From NCBI GenBank assembly GCA_004835665.1, contig RBKR01000001.1:434001-498000 (forward strand): a stretch of DNA of 64,000 bases, read 5' to 3'. This document shows, piece after piece, positions 44,252 through 54,967 of this stretch (positions are counted from its first letter, which is position 1; the number at the start of each line of letters is the position of its first letter). Both the position numbers and the translations under genes were made by a program. This DNA is from Phoma sp. XZ068 (Eukaryota > Ascomycota > Dothideomycetes > Pleosporales > Didymellaceae). The notes beneath the pieces were generated by a model. The model was not told the DNA's origin and did no database searches. It worked only from the letters and a program-made list of their open reading frames with translations.

Positions 44252-45391
44252 TCCATGCTGTGTATTATTAGTTATGTATGAGGGTAGTCTATTAGTGTTG
44301 TTGACGTATCAAGGAACCATAGTGTCATGACGTTTATACGACGCATCGGTAAAGGCAGAGTCAGTGCAGCCATGGTATCGCTGCATCTCCCAATCTTAGA
44401 ATTACCATAAACCCGCCATTACTCGTGGAAGAGCTATGACTGTCGAGCACTACGATGTTTGTGTTGAGAGAGTAGGGATTGATTGATGTACTTTGGAGTC
44501 GAACGATACAGTAAGCATGTGTACGGTCACATGACCCAGGACCTGTTCGGTACCTTCGAACAGTTTGAGACATCAGCAAAAGAAGCAATTGCTGGTCTCA
44601 AACTTTCTTGCTTAAAGAGGTCGGATGTACTATACATTCCAGATAGGCGGAGTCATCTTACCGTAGATAGTCAATACTCGAGCAATCGCTCGGAGTTTCT
44701 GGTAGCCCTGACCACCACCATCCGGCATAACTTTGGCACGCATGCTGAGGTTTTGAAATATAGTCCGAATGCTATGCAACTAGTATTGGTGGCAGTTGTC
44801 GAAGTAGCTTGAGGTAATGGAATTGCAGTTAGAACTTCGAGACAGTGCAATGACGAGCGCCAAGATTCTCATAGCCAAACTTTTCTATAACTTTCGCGTG
44901 GTCTCTCCAACATTCTACATATCACAAAAACCTCTTCAATCATTGCAATTTTCGTAAGCGGTGCAAACTGAGTTGCAAAGCTCCTGGAAAGTCATCACGC
45001 AATCAGGGTTTTGTCAGCTCGTGTTGCTGGCAAGTAACGTGTATTACTAACCACACGACGGGAATAAACGATGGCATCATTGCCGCTTTCCCCCGCAATG
45101 CGACAGCTCGACGGATGAATGGCTGACATGGTTGAATCACCGTAATAGCCGTCTTACGCATTTCTAATCGCATGCCTCATCGTCTTGCATATAACAGCAC
45201 CAAATACTCCCATTGATCTTTTTCATTAACACATCAATCCGAACACTCACGTTGCAGCACAACAATTACACATGACTATTAGCTGCCTTGCTACCATCAA
45301 GAGCATCACGGCTACGATTCCGAACTCCCTCTCACGGAGCGAATTTGATACAATCAGTACATTCGAATCCGGATCACATTCCGCCGCCGAC
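44252..45391. other. Intergenic, 1.1 kb
   Basis: AT-richer region between the broken dehydrogenase and the AsaB-like gene. The frame from 45272 is open into that gene and may be part of its N-terminus; otherwise nothing is supported. Confidence 0.45.
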
Positions 45392-46300
45392 ATGACGACC
45401 GCCGCATCGCGCCCGACTCCCGCTCATCAGCTGTCCGAAGCATCGACAGTAAATTTCCCTACTACAAAAGCAGAAGACGTCAACTTCCAAGGGTTGCGCA
45501 TTCCTCGGGGGTCTGTTAGCGCAAAATTGTCGTTCTACAAACCCCCCGAGGATGGTTCACCACCACACAATTACGTCGAGCCACCCCCAGGTGTCCCACA
45601 GCGAAATTGGGGCGATGGCTGGGAGGAGGTAGAGTTGGAAGATCTGCGTGGTCAGGAGCAGAAGTTTGATCTTGATCATAACGCATTCGACACATACCAG
45701 AACGTCAACAGCGCAGAAACGGACTTCGAGGATGACGCGCGGATACGCAGCGTGTACTATCCTGAGGTCGAGAAGCTCCTGCTGGATAAAGTTCCAGGCG
45801 CACAAAGGGTGATACTTTTCGACCACACAGTCCGCAGACCAACTGGTAACCGAAATCCTGTTCAGCGTGTACATGTCGATCAGACGCCAATGTCTGCCGC
45901 TGAAAGAGTCAGGCTTCATGCGCCTGAGGATGCAGAGCAATTGCTCCAGGGTCGCTATCGCATAATCAACGTCTGGCGCCCGCTCAATGGACCAGTAATG
46001 GGCTTCTCGTTGGCTGTGGCCGACAGCCAAACTGTCCAGGATGAAGACCTCGTGCCGATTGAGCATCGTTACCCTCATCGTAACGGGCAGACAGCATCAG
46101 TTCGATACAACCCTGGTCAGAAGTGGTACTACTGGTCTGGGATGAAGAATGAAGATCGATTACTACTCAAGTGCTTTGACAGCGATGAGAAAGTAGGTCA
46201 GTACGGAAGGGTGCCGCATACTGCTTTTGTGGATTCAAGAACGCCTGACGGAGCTGTTGGGCGAGAAAGCATCGAGGTGCGAGCTTTGGTGTTTGGTTAG
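45392..46300 (+). CDS. AsaB-like hydroxylase/desaturase family protein
   Basis: Resembles the asaB-like hydroxylase/desaturase family (CmcJ-type fold), whose members act in fungal and bacterial secondary metabolism. No intron is needed; from the ATG at 45392 the protein is 302 aa, near the usual ~300. Family text is RIPRGSVSAKLSFYKPPEDGSPP, RVILFDHTVRR, VQRVHVDQTP with a likely metal pair H161 and D163, YRIINVWRPLNGPVMGFSLAVAD, and YYWSGMKNEDRLLLKCFDS. It ends with VPHTAFVDSRTPDGAVGRESIEVRALVF, where H276 is a third ligand candidate. An upstream Met at 45272 would add 40 residues. No polyketide synthase, NRPS or P450 lies in this window, so its pathway is unknown. It stands next to a decayed dehydrogenase. 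Confidence 0.82.
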   Translation: MTTAASRPTPAHQLSEASTVNFPTTKAEDVNFQGLRIPRGSVSAKLSFYKPPEDGSPPHNYVEPPPGVPQRNWGDGWEEVELEDLRGQEQKFDLDHNAFDTYQNVNSAETDFEDDARIRSVYYPEVEKLLLDKVPGAQRVILFDHTVRRPTGNRNPVQRVHVDQTPMSAAERVRLHAPEDAEQLLQGRYRIINVWRPLNGPVMGFSLAVADSQTVQDEDLVPIEHRYPHRNGQTASVRYNPGQKWYYWSGMKNEDRLLLKCFDSDEKVGQYGRVPHTAFVDSRTPDGAVGRESIEVRALVFG

Positions 46301-46881
46301 AGCTTACTGCAGATAGTACGAGTCATGAAATTTTGACGTTTAACGCTTGACGTGCAATTTCCGTCCCTTTCGTGCCCAAACAAACGACATGCGAAGCGTT
46401 TCCCTATCGATCTCTGCTAAATCTGGTGCGAATGAGGCGTACACTCACAACTAAATAGTCATGCCGTTAGTAACAGAGCCTGTGCCGTACAGGGGCGGAT
46501 TCATAAGATCATCATTGGGTGCCCAGCCGCTCACATTTCACGGGCTTGGCAAGGTCTTTTCTCGCGCTTCATTACCAGAAACCCTCGGCCTGGATTTACT
46601 GGGGACAGAGTCGCAGCTCTCATTCGTGTTTGCTTCCCGATAACCAGCTCGGGCCTTCTGCTATCGTGAGTGTTTTGCGTGGCCAAGACCGCCGCGGTCT
46701 TGGAAAGCTGTCCCGTTTGGGAAGGAGGTCTTCTATGGTCACCAGAAACCTGTCGGCCGCACTCAGTTACAGGGTGCTTGCAGAATAGACGAGATACCCC
46801 TCAGCATGTATAAAGCCTGCGGGGATGCATGTTGCACTGTACTACGCAGGCTTTACCCTTCGGTTTGCCCTCCCAGTCATT
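46301..46881. other. Intergenic
   Basis: About 580 bp with short frames only (46461-46788). Nothing is recognised; it serves as promoter of the carboxypeptidase. Confidence 0.5.
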
Positions 46882-48348
46882 ATGAAGGTCTCCACGCTCC
46901 TCGGTCTTTTGCCTACCACTGCTCTCGCACACAATCTGTTGAACGTTGCTTTTTTTGCAAAAGAGAAGAATCAACTGTTGGAATTTGTTTCGGATAACGA
47001 GGATATCGACTATGGATGCCACCCTGTTGTTGTCCCCACTGACAATGAGCACAAGCTTCACGCTATGCTCACTGAAGAGCAAGTTCATCATTACAAGAGG
47101 AATCTGGATGCTGGTGCCATTCGTGTTGAGACACTCGATCATCTGAATAAGCGGCAAACTGCAACAGCGCCGATTGGAAAGGGTGACCGCTTCAAAGGAG
47201 GCAAGATCGCCCCGCGCGGATTGGGTAGCCAGAAGCCGGATGCATACGGGTCGTACCAAAGCGCCGGCATCCTGAACGCTGACGAAGTCTACACAGCCCT
47301 CAAAGGCCTAGAGAAAGAGTATGGTCTGGAGCTATTCAAGGCACCTTACAAGACTTTCGAGGGCAATACGGTTTATGGTGGTGTAGCCAACAAGGCCGAG
47401 AAGATCAATAAGGACAAGCAACACATTTACTTTACTTCTGGAATCCACGCTCGTGAGCGAGGTGGTCCAGACAATCTGATCTATTTCATCTCAGACCTTC
47501 TGTACGCCAACAAGCACCGCAAGGGCCTGACATACGGCAACAAAACCTACACCAATTCCGATGTCAAGAAAGTATTGGGCGCTGGAATAGTCTTTATTCC
47601 TATGACCAACCCGGATGGTGTCCGCCACGACCAGGCCAACAGTAACCTCTGGCGCAAGAACCGCAATCCGGCTTCCTCAACCCCCGGCGTCGACCTCAGT
47701 GTTGGCGTCGACCTGAACCGTAACTTCGACTTCCTATGGAACTTCACTAAGCATTTCGACCCTTCTGTCTCTCCAGCCTCGACAAACTCTTCATCGCAGG
47801 CTTTCTACGGCACTGGGCCATTTTCAGAGCCAGAGACACGCAACATAAAATGGGTATATGACATATTCCCCAAGGTCAAGTTCTTTATCGACGTGCACTC
47901 TGCTGTAGGCACTCTGCTGTACTCCTGGGGCGATGATATCAACCAGTCCAATGATCCTAAGCAGAGCCAGTTTAACCCAGCTTACGATGGTAAGCGCGGC
48001 GTTGTCAACGATACCTTGTATCGCGAGTACATTGTGCAAGAAGACTGGGAAAACATTGAGCTACAGGCAAATCGTACAGTCGCTGCTATGAGCTCAGTCG
48101 GCGGAAGACCATATACCGCCAGCCAAGCCGTAGGCTTGTACCCCACCTCTGGTGCTAGTGATGACTACGCGTCTAGTCGCTGGTATGGAAACAAGAAGCT
48201 GAACAAGGTGCATGGATACACACTAGAGTTTGCACCCTCTTCGAATTTCTACCCTACACCGGAGGAGTACGTTCAAAATATCATTGATACGAGCGCTGGG
48301 TTCATGGAATTCATCCTCACAGCAGATGAGATTGGTCTGAAAGGATGA
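46882..48348 (+). CDS. Secreted zinc carboxypeptidase, family M14
   Basis: Extracellular metallocarboxypeptidase removing C-terminal residues from peptides. Single exon of 488 aa from the ATG at 46882, chosen because it gives a clean signal peptide (MKVSTLLGLLPTTALA); an earlier in-frame Met at 46825 does not. A propeptide-like region (about 20-120) with a possible KR site (LNKRQTATAP) precedes the catalytic domain. Zinc ligands are H189 and E192 in GIHARERG and H339 in IDVHSAVG. The general base is E449 in GYTLEFAPSSNFYP. Substrate-binding motifs are PMTNPDGV, LNRNFDFLW and GTGPFSEPETRNI. N-glycosylation sequons are frequent. The signal peptide and prodomain suggest a nutrient-scavenging secreted enzyme. 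Confidence 0.94.
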   Translation: MKVSTLLGLLPTTALAHNLLNVAFFAKEKNQLLEFVSDNEDIDYGCHPVVVPTDNEHKLHAMLTEEQVHHYKRNLDAGAIRVETLDHLNKRQTATAPIGKGDRFKGGKIAPRGLGSQKPDAYGSYQSAGILNADEVYTALKGLEKEYGLELFKAPYKTFEGNTVYGGVANKAEKINKDKQHIYFTSGIHARERGGPDNLIYFISDLLYANKHRKGLTYGNKTYTNSDVKKVLGAGIVFIPMTNPDGVRHDQANSNLWRKNRNPASSTPGVDLSVGVDLNRNFDFLWNFTKHFDPSVSPASTNSSSQAFYGTGPFSEPETRNIKWVYDIFPKVKFFIDVHSAVGTLLYSWGDDINQSNDPKQSQFNPAYDGKRGVVNDTLYREYIVQEDWENIELQANRTVAAMSSVGGRPYTASQAVGLYPTSGASDDYASSRWYGNKKLNKVHGYTLEFAPSSNFYPTPEEYVQNIIDTSAGFMEFILTADEIGLKG

Positions 48349-48627
48349 ATGGAGTGAAGGAAATGTTGATGATGCTATGAGATATGAGGCGATAGGGCGT
48401 CGAACTGTTAATTAATTTTTATGTACCAAAGTGAAAACTCAATGGAGATCTGATGAGGACCTGACAGCTCTAACAGAAGGGTTTAAACCTAACTCAACTC
48501 CGGGCTGATGGCTGCTGAGGGCTTTGTGGAGGCGGCATGCCTTCCTCGCCCATCCGAGTGTCGCCATCCCAGGTCTTTTCCTGCTCTTCTATGCTTTTTG
48601 TTGTTAGTCCTCCCCTCTCTTCCGCCC

Positions 48628-49338
48628 TTAACTCGTGTCCAACCCCCGCCATGTCAACTTTAAACTCTTTTTCCGTTCTTCAGCAGCACACAAGGAGTCG
48701 TGCCATCCCTTGTGCTCACGATTCGCGCCTCTTACAGTTCGTGTCTTGAGCCCCTTCTCAGCATACCCTACAAGGTCGAAGACTTTCTGGGCATTGTCAG
48801 AGTTGGCATCTGGCTGCAAGTTCCAGTTGCCGTTGGCAAAGATAATCTGGGACAAGATATCATGAACGGGTCCGTTAAAGACCAACCACTCTACTCTCCC
48901 CGATGGTTGATCCGACCGCAGTGCAAGTGCAGAGCCACGACCATGGAAAATGCTCGGTAGATACACAGCTTCTACACATCCAGACGGCAACTCGTCGCCT
49001 TCTACAGGTGTAAGGTATCGAAGGGGATCAAAGCTCGTCAGTCTGTCAAGGTATGCTTTATGGTTCTGCAATGCGTTGCGAATAATATGGAGAGGCAGAA
49101 GACGTGCATGTACGTGATAGACCGAGATATCGCGTTGGTATGAACGGTACTGTATAACTTGAAGGCTTGCCACTGAGGCATGAGGGTGACCATAGCCATA
49201 AGGCTTGGTGGCCGGTGTAGGTGGTTTGCGAGGATATCTGACCATTCTGGAAGTGATTTCTGATGATGTTTGAGATCGTAGTTGGGTGAAGAGAACGTGA
49301 TTGCGGGGGGAAAGATTGTATATGCGACTTCGAAGCAT
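48628..49338 (-). CDS. Protein of unknown function, possibly mitochondrial
   Basis: Not recognised. Single exon of 236 aa with a codon pattern like its neighbours. The first 32 residues (MLRSRIYNLSPRNHVLFTQLRSQTSSEITSR) are basic and hydroxylated with no acid before Glu27, like a mitochondrial presequence. An inner Met (MVRYPRKPPTP) is an alternative start. The body looks folded: VIQYRSYQRDISVYHVHARLLPLHIIRNAL, SGCVEAVYLPSIFHGRGSALALRS, GRVEWLVFNGPVHDILSQIIF. It ends with a Lys/Arg-rich stretch, AEERKKSLKLTWRGLDTS. No membrane segments. The gene is convergent with the carboxypeptidase, 279 bp apart. Confidence 0.65.
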   Translation of the reverse strand: MLRSRIYNLSPRNHVLFTQLRSQTSSEITSRMVRYPRKPPTPATKPYGYGHPHASVASLQVIQYRSYQRDISVYHVHARLLPLHIIRNALQNHKAYLDRLTSFDPLRYLTPVEGDELPSGCVEAVYLPSIFHGRGSALALRSDQPSGRVEWLVFNGPVHDILSQIIFANGNWNLQPDANSDNAQKVFDLVGYAEKGLKTRTVRGANREHKGWHDSLCAAEERKKSLKLTWRGLDTS

Positions 49339-50431
49339 ATTTACATGACTCGCGGTACCGTCAGGAAACGAGGTGAAAGTGCGCTCTCACCATGAGCAGG
49401 TGACAGTGAAAGCACATTCGTACGTGGTTCGCTGAATGAGGGATGGGTGTAGTCCAATCCTGCAACAGCCAGGAATGGATTGCAGAAGTTGAACCTTCGA
49501 TTGCGGCTGCTCTAAGAACGACTTCGTCTAGGGTCAGACCCATTCGCGGTTTTCCATTGTTGCGTCGACTGCATCAGCAGCATTTGCTAAGCTACCAAAG
49601 ATCGAAGTTCTGGCCTTTATAGGAAACAATTACTTAGAAGTCTCAATGATTGGACGCGGAAGATATCGAGTTGACCGAAACGGAGAACTGGTGGTCGTAT
49701 ACCGATGATGCAAAGAACGAATATGCTAGGGACTGGCGGTGCAGAAGATCATGATTAGGGAAGAGTGTTTGCTTTAGACTGAGGAAGTACGTGGAAAGAT
49801 CTTAACCATCTTCAACCCTAACCTAGAGAAGCCATCGACGCGTTTTCAAAATGTTTAAACCTTTGTAGGAGCGATGGAAGGAGTGCCGATTAGATTTTGA
49901 AAGTTATCAAGCGCACAACGAGCTGTTTAATGTAGTTTGACAGGTGAACGCGTCGGTCACGTTGCACCAGGCTAGTGCTGTTTAGGTTAGATCATCTACC
50001 CCGAACGAGCAAAGGATCACAGAACCACGTATCTCGCACTTGTGCAGACGGGTAGTCACTCAGTTGTGCCACCCATAATGCTGACAAGACATACCAGGCT
50101 TTCTAAATTCGCTACTATGTATACATAACCCTGCTTGATGACGACATACCTATGCCTTGGTCCGCTACGGTAGTTACCGCTAGGCCGAACCTTGCCGCAA
50201 ACAGCGGCGAGCTGAGGCAGGGTCAGCGGCGTGCATCATCCCTCAACAGTGCGGAGTAATTGTTTGCTCAACCCGTACTGATATTACTTGCAAGTCAGCT
50301 TGTTTTGGAACCTAGAACTCCCCATGCGCACGACGTTTCCAGTCTGTAACAACATCTGCTTGTAACAACATCAACGGGACCGACACTTACGAACTTTGAC
50401 AACTTTACTAAGGTGCTACTATAGTCTGACC
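49339..50431. other. Divergent intergenic region, 1.1 kb
   Basis: Promoter space between the unknown gene (minus) and the DUF7053-like gene (plus). A 60-codon minus frame at 49361-49543 might be an upstream exon of the former but no supported splice joins them. Confidence 0.45.
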
Positions 50432-51130
50432 ATGAGCGCAAAACACCATCTTCACATCGCCGCCTCGATACCGCCGCATCTTCAACCCTCGGAAGTCATC
50501 GCTGCCTTGCACGACCACAATACAGCATTGACGCTTCAAGCCCTTACCACTGGTCACGAGGAGCTGCCGACTACTGCGCCTGAGACACTGAAAGACACAT
50601 ACTGGTACCCAACCGATATAAATCCAGTCCAGTCCTACAGTGTCACTGAATGCGTCACCGTTGTACCCGGCATTGGGCCATGGGGACAGAAGACGATCAC
50701 GTTCCCCAGCTGCTTCCAGAACATACCCACGGGCATAAAAACGCGCGCGGACGCGTCTGGCGTCACTGTGCGCGCAGACTACCGTGTCATACAAGGTGGT
50801 GCGGATGCCGAAGTCGACGGTGAAGGCCAGGGCATTGGCGACGCAGCATGGGTGCTAGTCGAAGATGCTGAGATCAGCTGCTCGTGGTGGCTGATGCCGT
50901 TCGTGAAGGGCAAGATGGAGCAAGCACATCGCGACATTTGCCGCAAGGTCATCGAGAAGGTGGAAATGTTGAGACGGCAACGCGAGATTGCCCTGTCTGT
51001 GGGAAGAGGACAAGAGCTATCGCGAGAGCCTTCACTCAACGTAAACGCCAGACCCATCGAGGCAGATGGAAATGAGACGCAGAGATTCGAAATGCCTGCG
51101 CCAGGTTCTCAGAAGATATTCTACGGCTGA
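50432..51130 (+). CDS. DUF7053-like protein (START/SRPBCC-like fold suspected)
   Basis: Resembles a fungal family annotated as DUF7053, of unknown function. Single exon of 232 aa from the ATG at 50432 (MSAKHHLHIAASIPPHLQPSEVIAALHDHNTALTLQALTTGHEELP). The motifs APETLKDTYWYPTDINPVQSYSVTECVTVVPGIGPWGQKTITFPSCFQNIPTGIKTRADASGVTVRADYRV alternate like the strands of a lipid-binding grip fold, ending with the amphipathic helix MEQAHRDICRKVIEKVEML. That architecture suggests binding of a hydrophobic ligand, but this is inference. There is no signal peptide or membrane segment. The frame opens at 50396 but that start is an upstream leader Met without family similarity. Confidence 0.72.
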   Translation: MSAKHHLHIAASIPPHLQPSEVIAALHDHNTALTLQALTTGHEELPTTAPETLKDTYWYPTDINPVQSYSVTECVTVVPGIGPWGQKTITFPSCFQNIPTGIKTRADASGVTVRADYRVIQGGADAEVDGEGQGIGDAAWVLVEDAEISCSWWLMPFVKGKMEQAHRDICRKVIEKVEMLRRQREIALSVGRGQELSREPSLNVNARPIEADGNETQRFEMPAPGSQKIFYG

Positions 51131-51767
51131 AGCTCTAGGTTCATGGAGCTCATGAGACGTTTGGTCAGGATTGTTTCCTGTGTCAAGCTGTTGATCGACA
51201 ATTAACGGCCCCGAAACAGCGGGGTCGCACACCTCACGGGCCCTGATGCTCAGTTCCCTCTACACCTTCGTGGCTATATTTGTGCCCACACAGAATACTA
51301 TGTAACGACTAGCGCGGCTTACCGACCGGTTGCGTTCTGGAATAATCATCGGTCAGCTAAGAATGACGCGCAGCGTGACTAGGATGAATACCAACGCAAA
51401 ACACCCGAAAGTTGCTAGGTTAGGCTCAAGAGGCTTGCTACATGCCACAGACTGTAAGAGTATGTAGAATTGTCTGCGCTGGTCTGGAAGCAGTAGCACA
51501 ATCCTCTCAGGCGGGGTACACGTTCAGGTTAGGCTCTCTGTAGTCTGTAAATGACCTAACATTAGTTTCGCAACACCGCAATCGCACGTGTATCTTCATA
51601 ATACATGACCACTTGTATGTTCACAGACTCCACCATTAATCTGTACAACCGCCGGTCTCTGAGGCTGACTACATTTATGGGTCACGCAATAGTGTGCTAG
51701 GAGCAGTATACCACACAGCAAGACAGGACAGCCATGGTATTCTCGTCAAACAGCTAGTCATGGTTCA
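51131..51767. other. Convergent intergenic region
   Basis: About 640 bp between two 3' ends; no gene or repeat is seen. Confidence 0.5.
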
Positions 51768-52511
51768 TTACATCCTTGATCTTATCTCAACATTATTAGT
51801 CCTCACGTACACCGCCATTGGAAACGTCTGATCCTCCTCTGTCCAAAATCCTTTTCCAGCAACCGCCTTCCTCCGATACTTTGATAATCCCGCTTTCATC
51901 AACCCTTCGACCTGCTTTCGCTCAGCGCTGCGCTTTGGCCACTTCTGCAACAACGCATCAAAATCGTCGCCGAGAAGGAACTGCACCGGCACTGATGGCT
52001 GTAGAACGAGTTGCTCATATGCCTCTAGCGTCAAGAATGGAGAGTATACCAGCGTAGACGGCGAGATGAGAGACGCGGCTTCACCGAGATTGGAACCGGA
52101 CGGTGTTCGGATCACTCGAATATTGAGCGATGTGAGTAGCGCCTCATCTAGTCGTGTGAAGGTTGGATCCTGGGCGTACACTACTATTGCCTCTGTTTTC
52201 GTTGCCTGAAGATCGTCGCGGATTGCTAGTAAGGTAGCGAGTTGCTTGAGGCGACGCGACTGGCCTTTCGCAACAAAAAGACTACCAAGTCCGAGAGAGA
52301 CGATTCGGGTGATGGGTGTACGGGTTTCTATGATGGTGTGGAGTTGTCGACTGATAGCCAAAGATAGTTGCGATTTGATGTACAAGTCTTGTAGGTCGAG
52401 CAACTGAGTAGTGAGCTGGAGGAGTTCACGAGGTAAGGACTTTGTCTTTAGTCGTTGATGCGATTTTTGTCGCAAGGAGCTCGATTCGATATCTTCTATG
52501 GCGTGAGGCAT
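51768..52511 (-). CDS. SRR1-like domain protein
   Basis: Contains an SRR1-like domain, named from Arabidopsis SENSITIVITY TO RED LIGHT REDUCED 1; fungal and yeast members (Ber1) are linked to microtubule and stress functions but the biochemistry is unclear. Single exon of 247 aa. An N-terminal helical part (LPRELLQLTTQLLDLQDLYIKSQLSLAISRQLHTIIE) precedes the signature ITRIVSLGLGSL, SRRLKQLATLLAIRDDL, IVVYAQDPTFTRLDEALL and GEAASLISPSTLVYSPFLTLEAYEQLV. An aspartate pair (LLGDDFDALL) follows. The start MPHAIEDIESSSLRQKS is the only reasonable Met. The protein is polar and probably cytosolic or nuclear. Confidence 0.8.
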   Translation of the reverse strand: MPHAIEDIESSSLRQKSHQRLKTKSLPRELLQLTTQLLDLQDLYIKSQLSLAISRQLHTIIETRTPITRIVSLGLGSLFVAKGQSRRLKQLATLLAIRDDLQATKTEAIVVYAQDPTFTRLDEALLTSLNIRVIRTPSGSNLGEAASLISPSTLVYSPFLTLEAYEQLVLQPSVPVQFLLGDDFDALLQKWPKRSAERKQVEGLMKAGLSKYRRKAVAGKGFWTEEDQTFPMAVYVRTNNVEIRSRM

Positions 52512-53675
52512 TGTAAGAAACTGGTTGTTGGAAAAAGTCCAAGTAATGCGGATGCGTTCGAAAGAGGAGCTTTGATGGATACATATTCGCTCGAGTCTGT
52601 TGCGCCATCTTATACAACCTCACACCTCAGTCTCAGGCCTGATTCTTGTTCATACGTCCTTGTGTGGTGTTGCAAAGCCATTGCCGTAAGCACGTAAACA
52701 CCGAGATGAATAATCTCACTGCTGAGAAATCGTCACTTCGCACAGCCGCATCCTTTCTTGTTCCATCACAGAGAGTTCCAGTTTGAAGTGACTCATCTTC
52801 TGTCTTTTCCTCAGTATTTACGAAAGCTAGCACTATTTGAGTTGCGACACGAAGGTGAAGGAAGTACTTGGGAAGGCTACCGCGGGAACGTCAATCTGCC
52901 TGTGATCAATGCGGTTAGGCCACATGCAGGAGGCCTCGTTCCAACATTGAAGACTCATCGTCTTTCTGCACAACGCTCTTGCGCGCTTCTATTTCGTCGG
53001 CCTCGCGTTTCGTACAACGCCCTCCGAGGTTTTCGTACAAGTACTTTGATGCGTTTGTTAGGCTGTCTATACCTGAGAACACTGCCACTGTGCAAAAGTG
53101 TGCACATAGGTTATTTCGTCATAATCATGAATCCAAGTTAATAAAGCACGTTCGTACTCACAGCATATTCGAACTGCTGAGGTGCAATCGCATTGACATG
53201 TGCATTCTCATTTGGCATTGACAATGTCCCAATCGTTAATACTAGTCCAAAGCCACCATACTCAGGCGAGTGACCTAAGTCTCAGACAGTCAAAAGACCT
53301 CACAACACTCCAACCGAAGCCACCCATGTCTTACACCGTGAGGATCCAAGTGCTGAACCCTAAACACAGTACAATGCCCAGAGACCTCCGCTTTCCCGAA
53401 CCTGCCATAGCCCATGCGGCTGCCCACCGCAGTACTCGAGGCAAGTCGAGGCCACCTCAGCGTCAACTCGACGGCGGAAGCACATGGTACCCCGCCTATC
53501 ACAACCGACGACTGTAGAGGCAATGTCACCGTTGGATTCGCAATAGAGACGCGACGAATGGTGTATACTACGAACATCACTGTACGTACCACCTGCACCG
53601 ACTACGGACTGACGACTGACCTCGTAATAGTCATAGAGAGGGCGCGAATAGAAGCCAGAAGAAACCGTGTCGTTG
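52512..53675. other. Intergenic, 1.2 kb
   Basis: Contains the SRR1 promoter. Frames at 52758-53141 and 53200-53517 (plus) lack protein character. A minus frame 53360-53731 overlaps the next gene's end and is rejected. Confidence 0.45.
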
Positions 53676-54182
53676 TTAACTCGGCTTGAACGTGAGCATG
53701 AACGGTTCTGTTCGCCACGCGGACGGCTCATTGAACATGGAGCGGCCCACGTGGCGGCTTAGATCCTCGTCCTCGAAGCTGTCGTAGCTATCATGGTCCG
53801 GATTCTCAGAGCGAGAAGAGCTGGAAGAACGACCGGAGTATGAGGGACTAGAAGGGCGACGGGTGCGCGAAGATCGATGTGGTGGTGGAGATTCCACGTC
53901 GGAGTATGTGGCCGAAGGATGTTCACGGCGGCGAGATCGGATCCCACGTTCGGTGTTATTGTTATCGTAGGAGTCGCGAGTGGGACGATTCTGGCGGGAA
54001 AGCCCCGAAGGCCGATCGGTGCGAGAAGAGCGAGAGGGATACAAGGACTGCTGCGGTGCTAGGGAATCGTCTTCGTAGTAGCCGCTGGAAGACGGTCCAT
54101 TACGACCGAGCTCGACATTCTGATCTGGCTCGCTGTCATCGCAATAGTCATTGAACACGGCGTAGCGGGTGGGACGCGACAT
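53676..54182 (-). CDS. Ser/Arg-rich low-complexity protein, unknown function
   Basis: Not recognised. Single exon of 168 aa starting MSRPTRYAVFNDYCDDSEPDQNVELGR. Most of it is disordered and rich in Ser, Arg, Pro and Asp: SRSSRTDRPSGLSRQNRP, RSSRTRRPSSPSYSGRSSSSSRSENPD. RS-type clusters are common in RNA-binding or phosphorylated regulatory proteins. No folded domain is visible; the end reads GRSMFNEPSAWRTEPFMLTFKPS. Because low-complexity DNA gives long frames by chance, certainty is limited. A small divergent membrane protein lies 385 bp upstream. Confidence 0.5.
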   Translation of the reverse strand: MSRPTRYAVFNDYCDDSEPDQNVELGRNGPSSSGYYEDDSLAPQQSLYPSRSSRTDRPSGLSRQNRPTRDSYDNNNTERGIRSRRREHPSATYSDVESPPPHRSSRTRRPSSPSYSGRSSSSSRSENPDHDSYDSFEDEDLSRHVGRSMFNEPSAWRTEPFMLTFKPS

Positions 54183-54567
54183 TCTTGTCTGAGGATGCGC
54201 TAGGGGAGGAACTTGAAGTTTCTAGAGCGAGTTGAGTTGCGTAGAGGTGTGAAGATATGTGCCTTGGATACTTTGTGCGCATTTATGCGGCAACAGACCG
54301 TGTGCGTGGAATGATCGAACCAAAAGCTGGTGGAAGCCATGTTGTTACTGTGTTATGACACATTTTTCGCCTCGAGGAAAAGGTGGCGCGTTTGTGTCAG
54401 TGGGCGAGCTGCTGTTCAAGGCGGAAAATATAAAAGGATATTGATGGAGCGTACAGATATGCAACGCAGAGTCGAGAAATACTTAGCTTTCCCGATCAGC
54501 ACCATCAAATGCTGAGAGCAATGCTGTACCTGAGTGCAAGTTTCACACGAACGAGAGCAGCGCGACC
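54183..54567. other. Intergenic
   Basis: About 385 bp; likely promoter of the Ser/Arg-rich gene. No other signal. Confidence 0.45.
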
Positions 54568-54967
54568 TTATCCACGTTGAAATTGATAATCAAACTCTCG
54601 CTGTTCACGCACAAGCTGTTCGCGCTCACGGCAGATCTCGCGACGCGCATCACGCTTATGTTTATCCGCATAGATTTTCCGACAGACGAGAGAGACTGAA
54701 CAAATACCTACGATCACGGTTGTCGTCCCGGTCCAGACGGATACAAGGATGGCGACCGGAACCGGTCGAGTAACCAATGGACTGACCAAATGGGGAGCGA
54801 GATGCAGCAAAGCAAGACCTCTTCACGTACATGCGCACCCTCAATATGACAGCCGTGTCCATCGTAGGCCGGATGGCAGGAAGAGCAAGGGAGAGAAGAG
54901 CGTGAAGAATAAGAGTACGCAGAGGAGTGACCTTCGCATGCGAAGATGAGAACCATTTCGACTTCAA
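54568..54967 (-). CDS. Small membrane protein, unknown function
   Basis: Not recognised. Two exons on the minus strand, 54967-54831 and 54781-54568, joined in phase 2 across a 49-nt GTACGT…TCAG intron, give 117 codons (116 aa). The first exon holds a signal-like stretch (LRTLILHALLSLALPAIRPT). The second begins PLVTRPVPVAILVSVWTGTTTVIVGICSVSLV, a membrane helix followed by a strongly basic and acidic tail (RKIYADKHKRDARREICREREQLVREQREFDYQFQ). A hydrophobic helix followed by a charged coiled tail argues for a true single-pass protein. Without homologues at hand the model remains tentative, and an unspliced minus frame from 54810 is an alternative. Confidence 0.4.
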
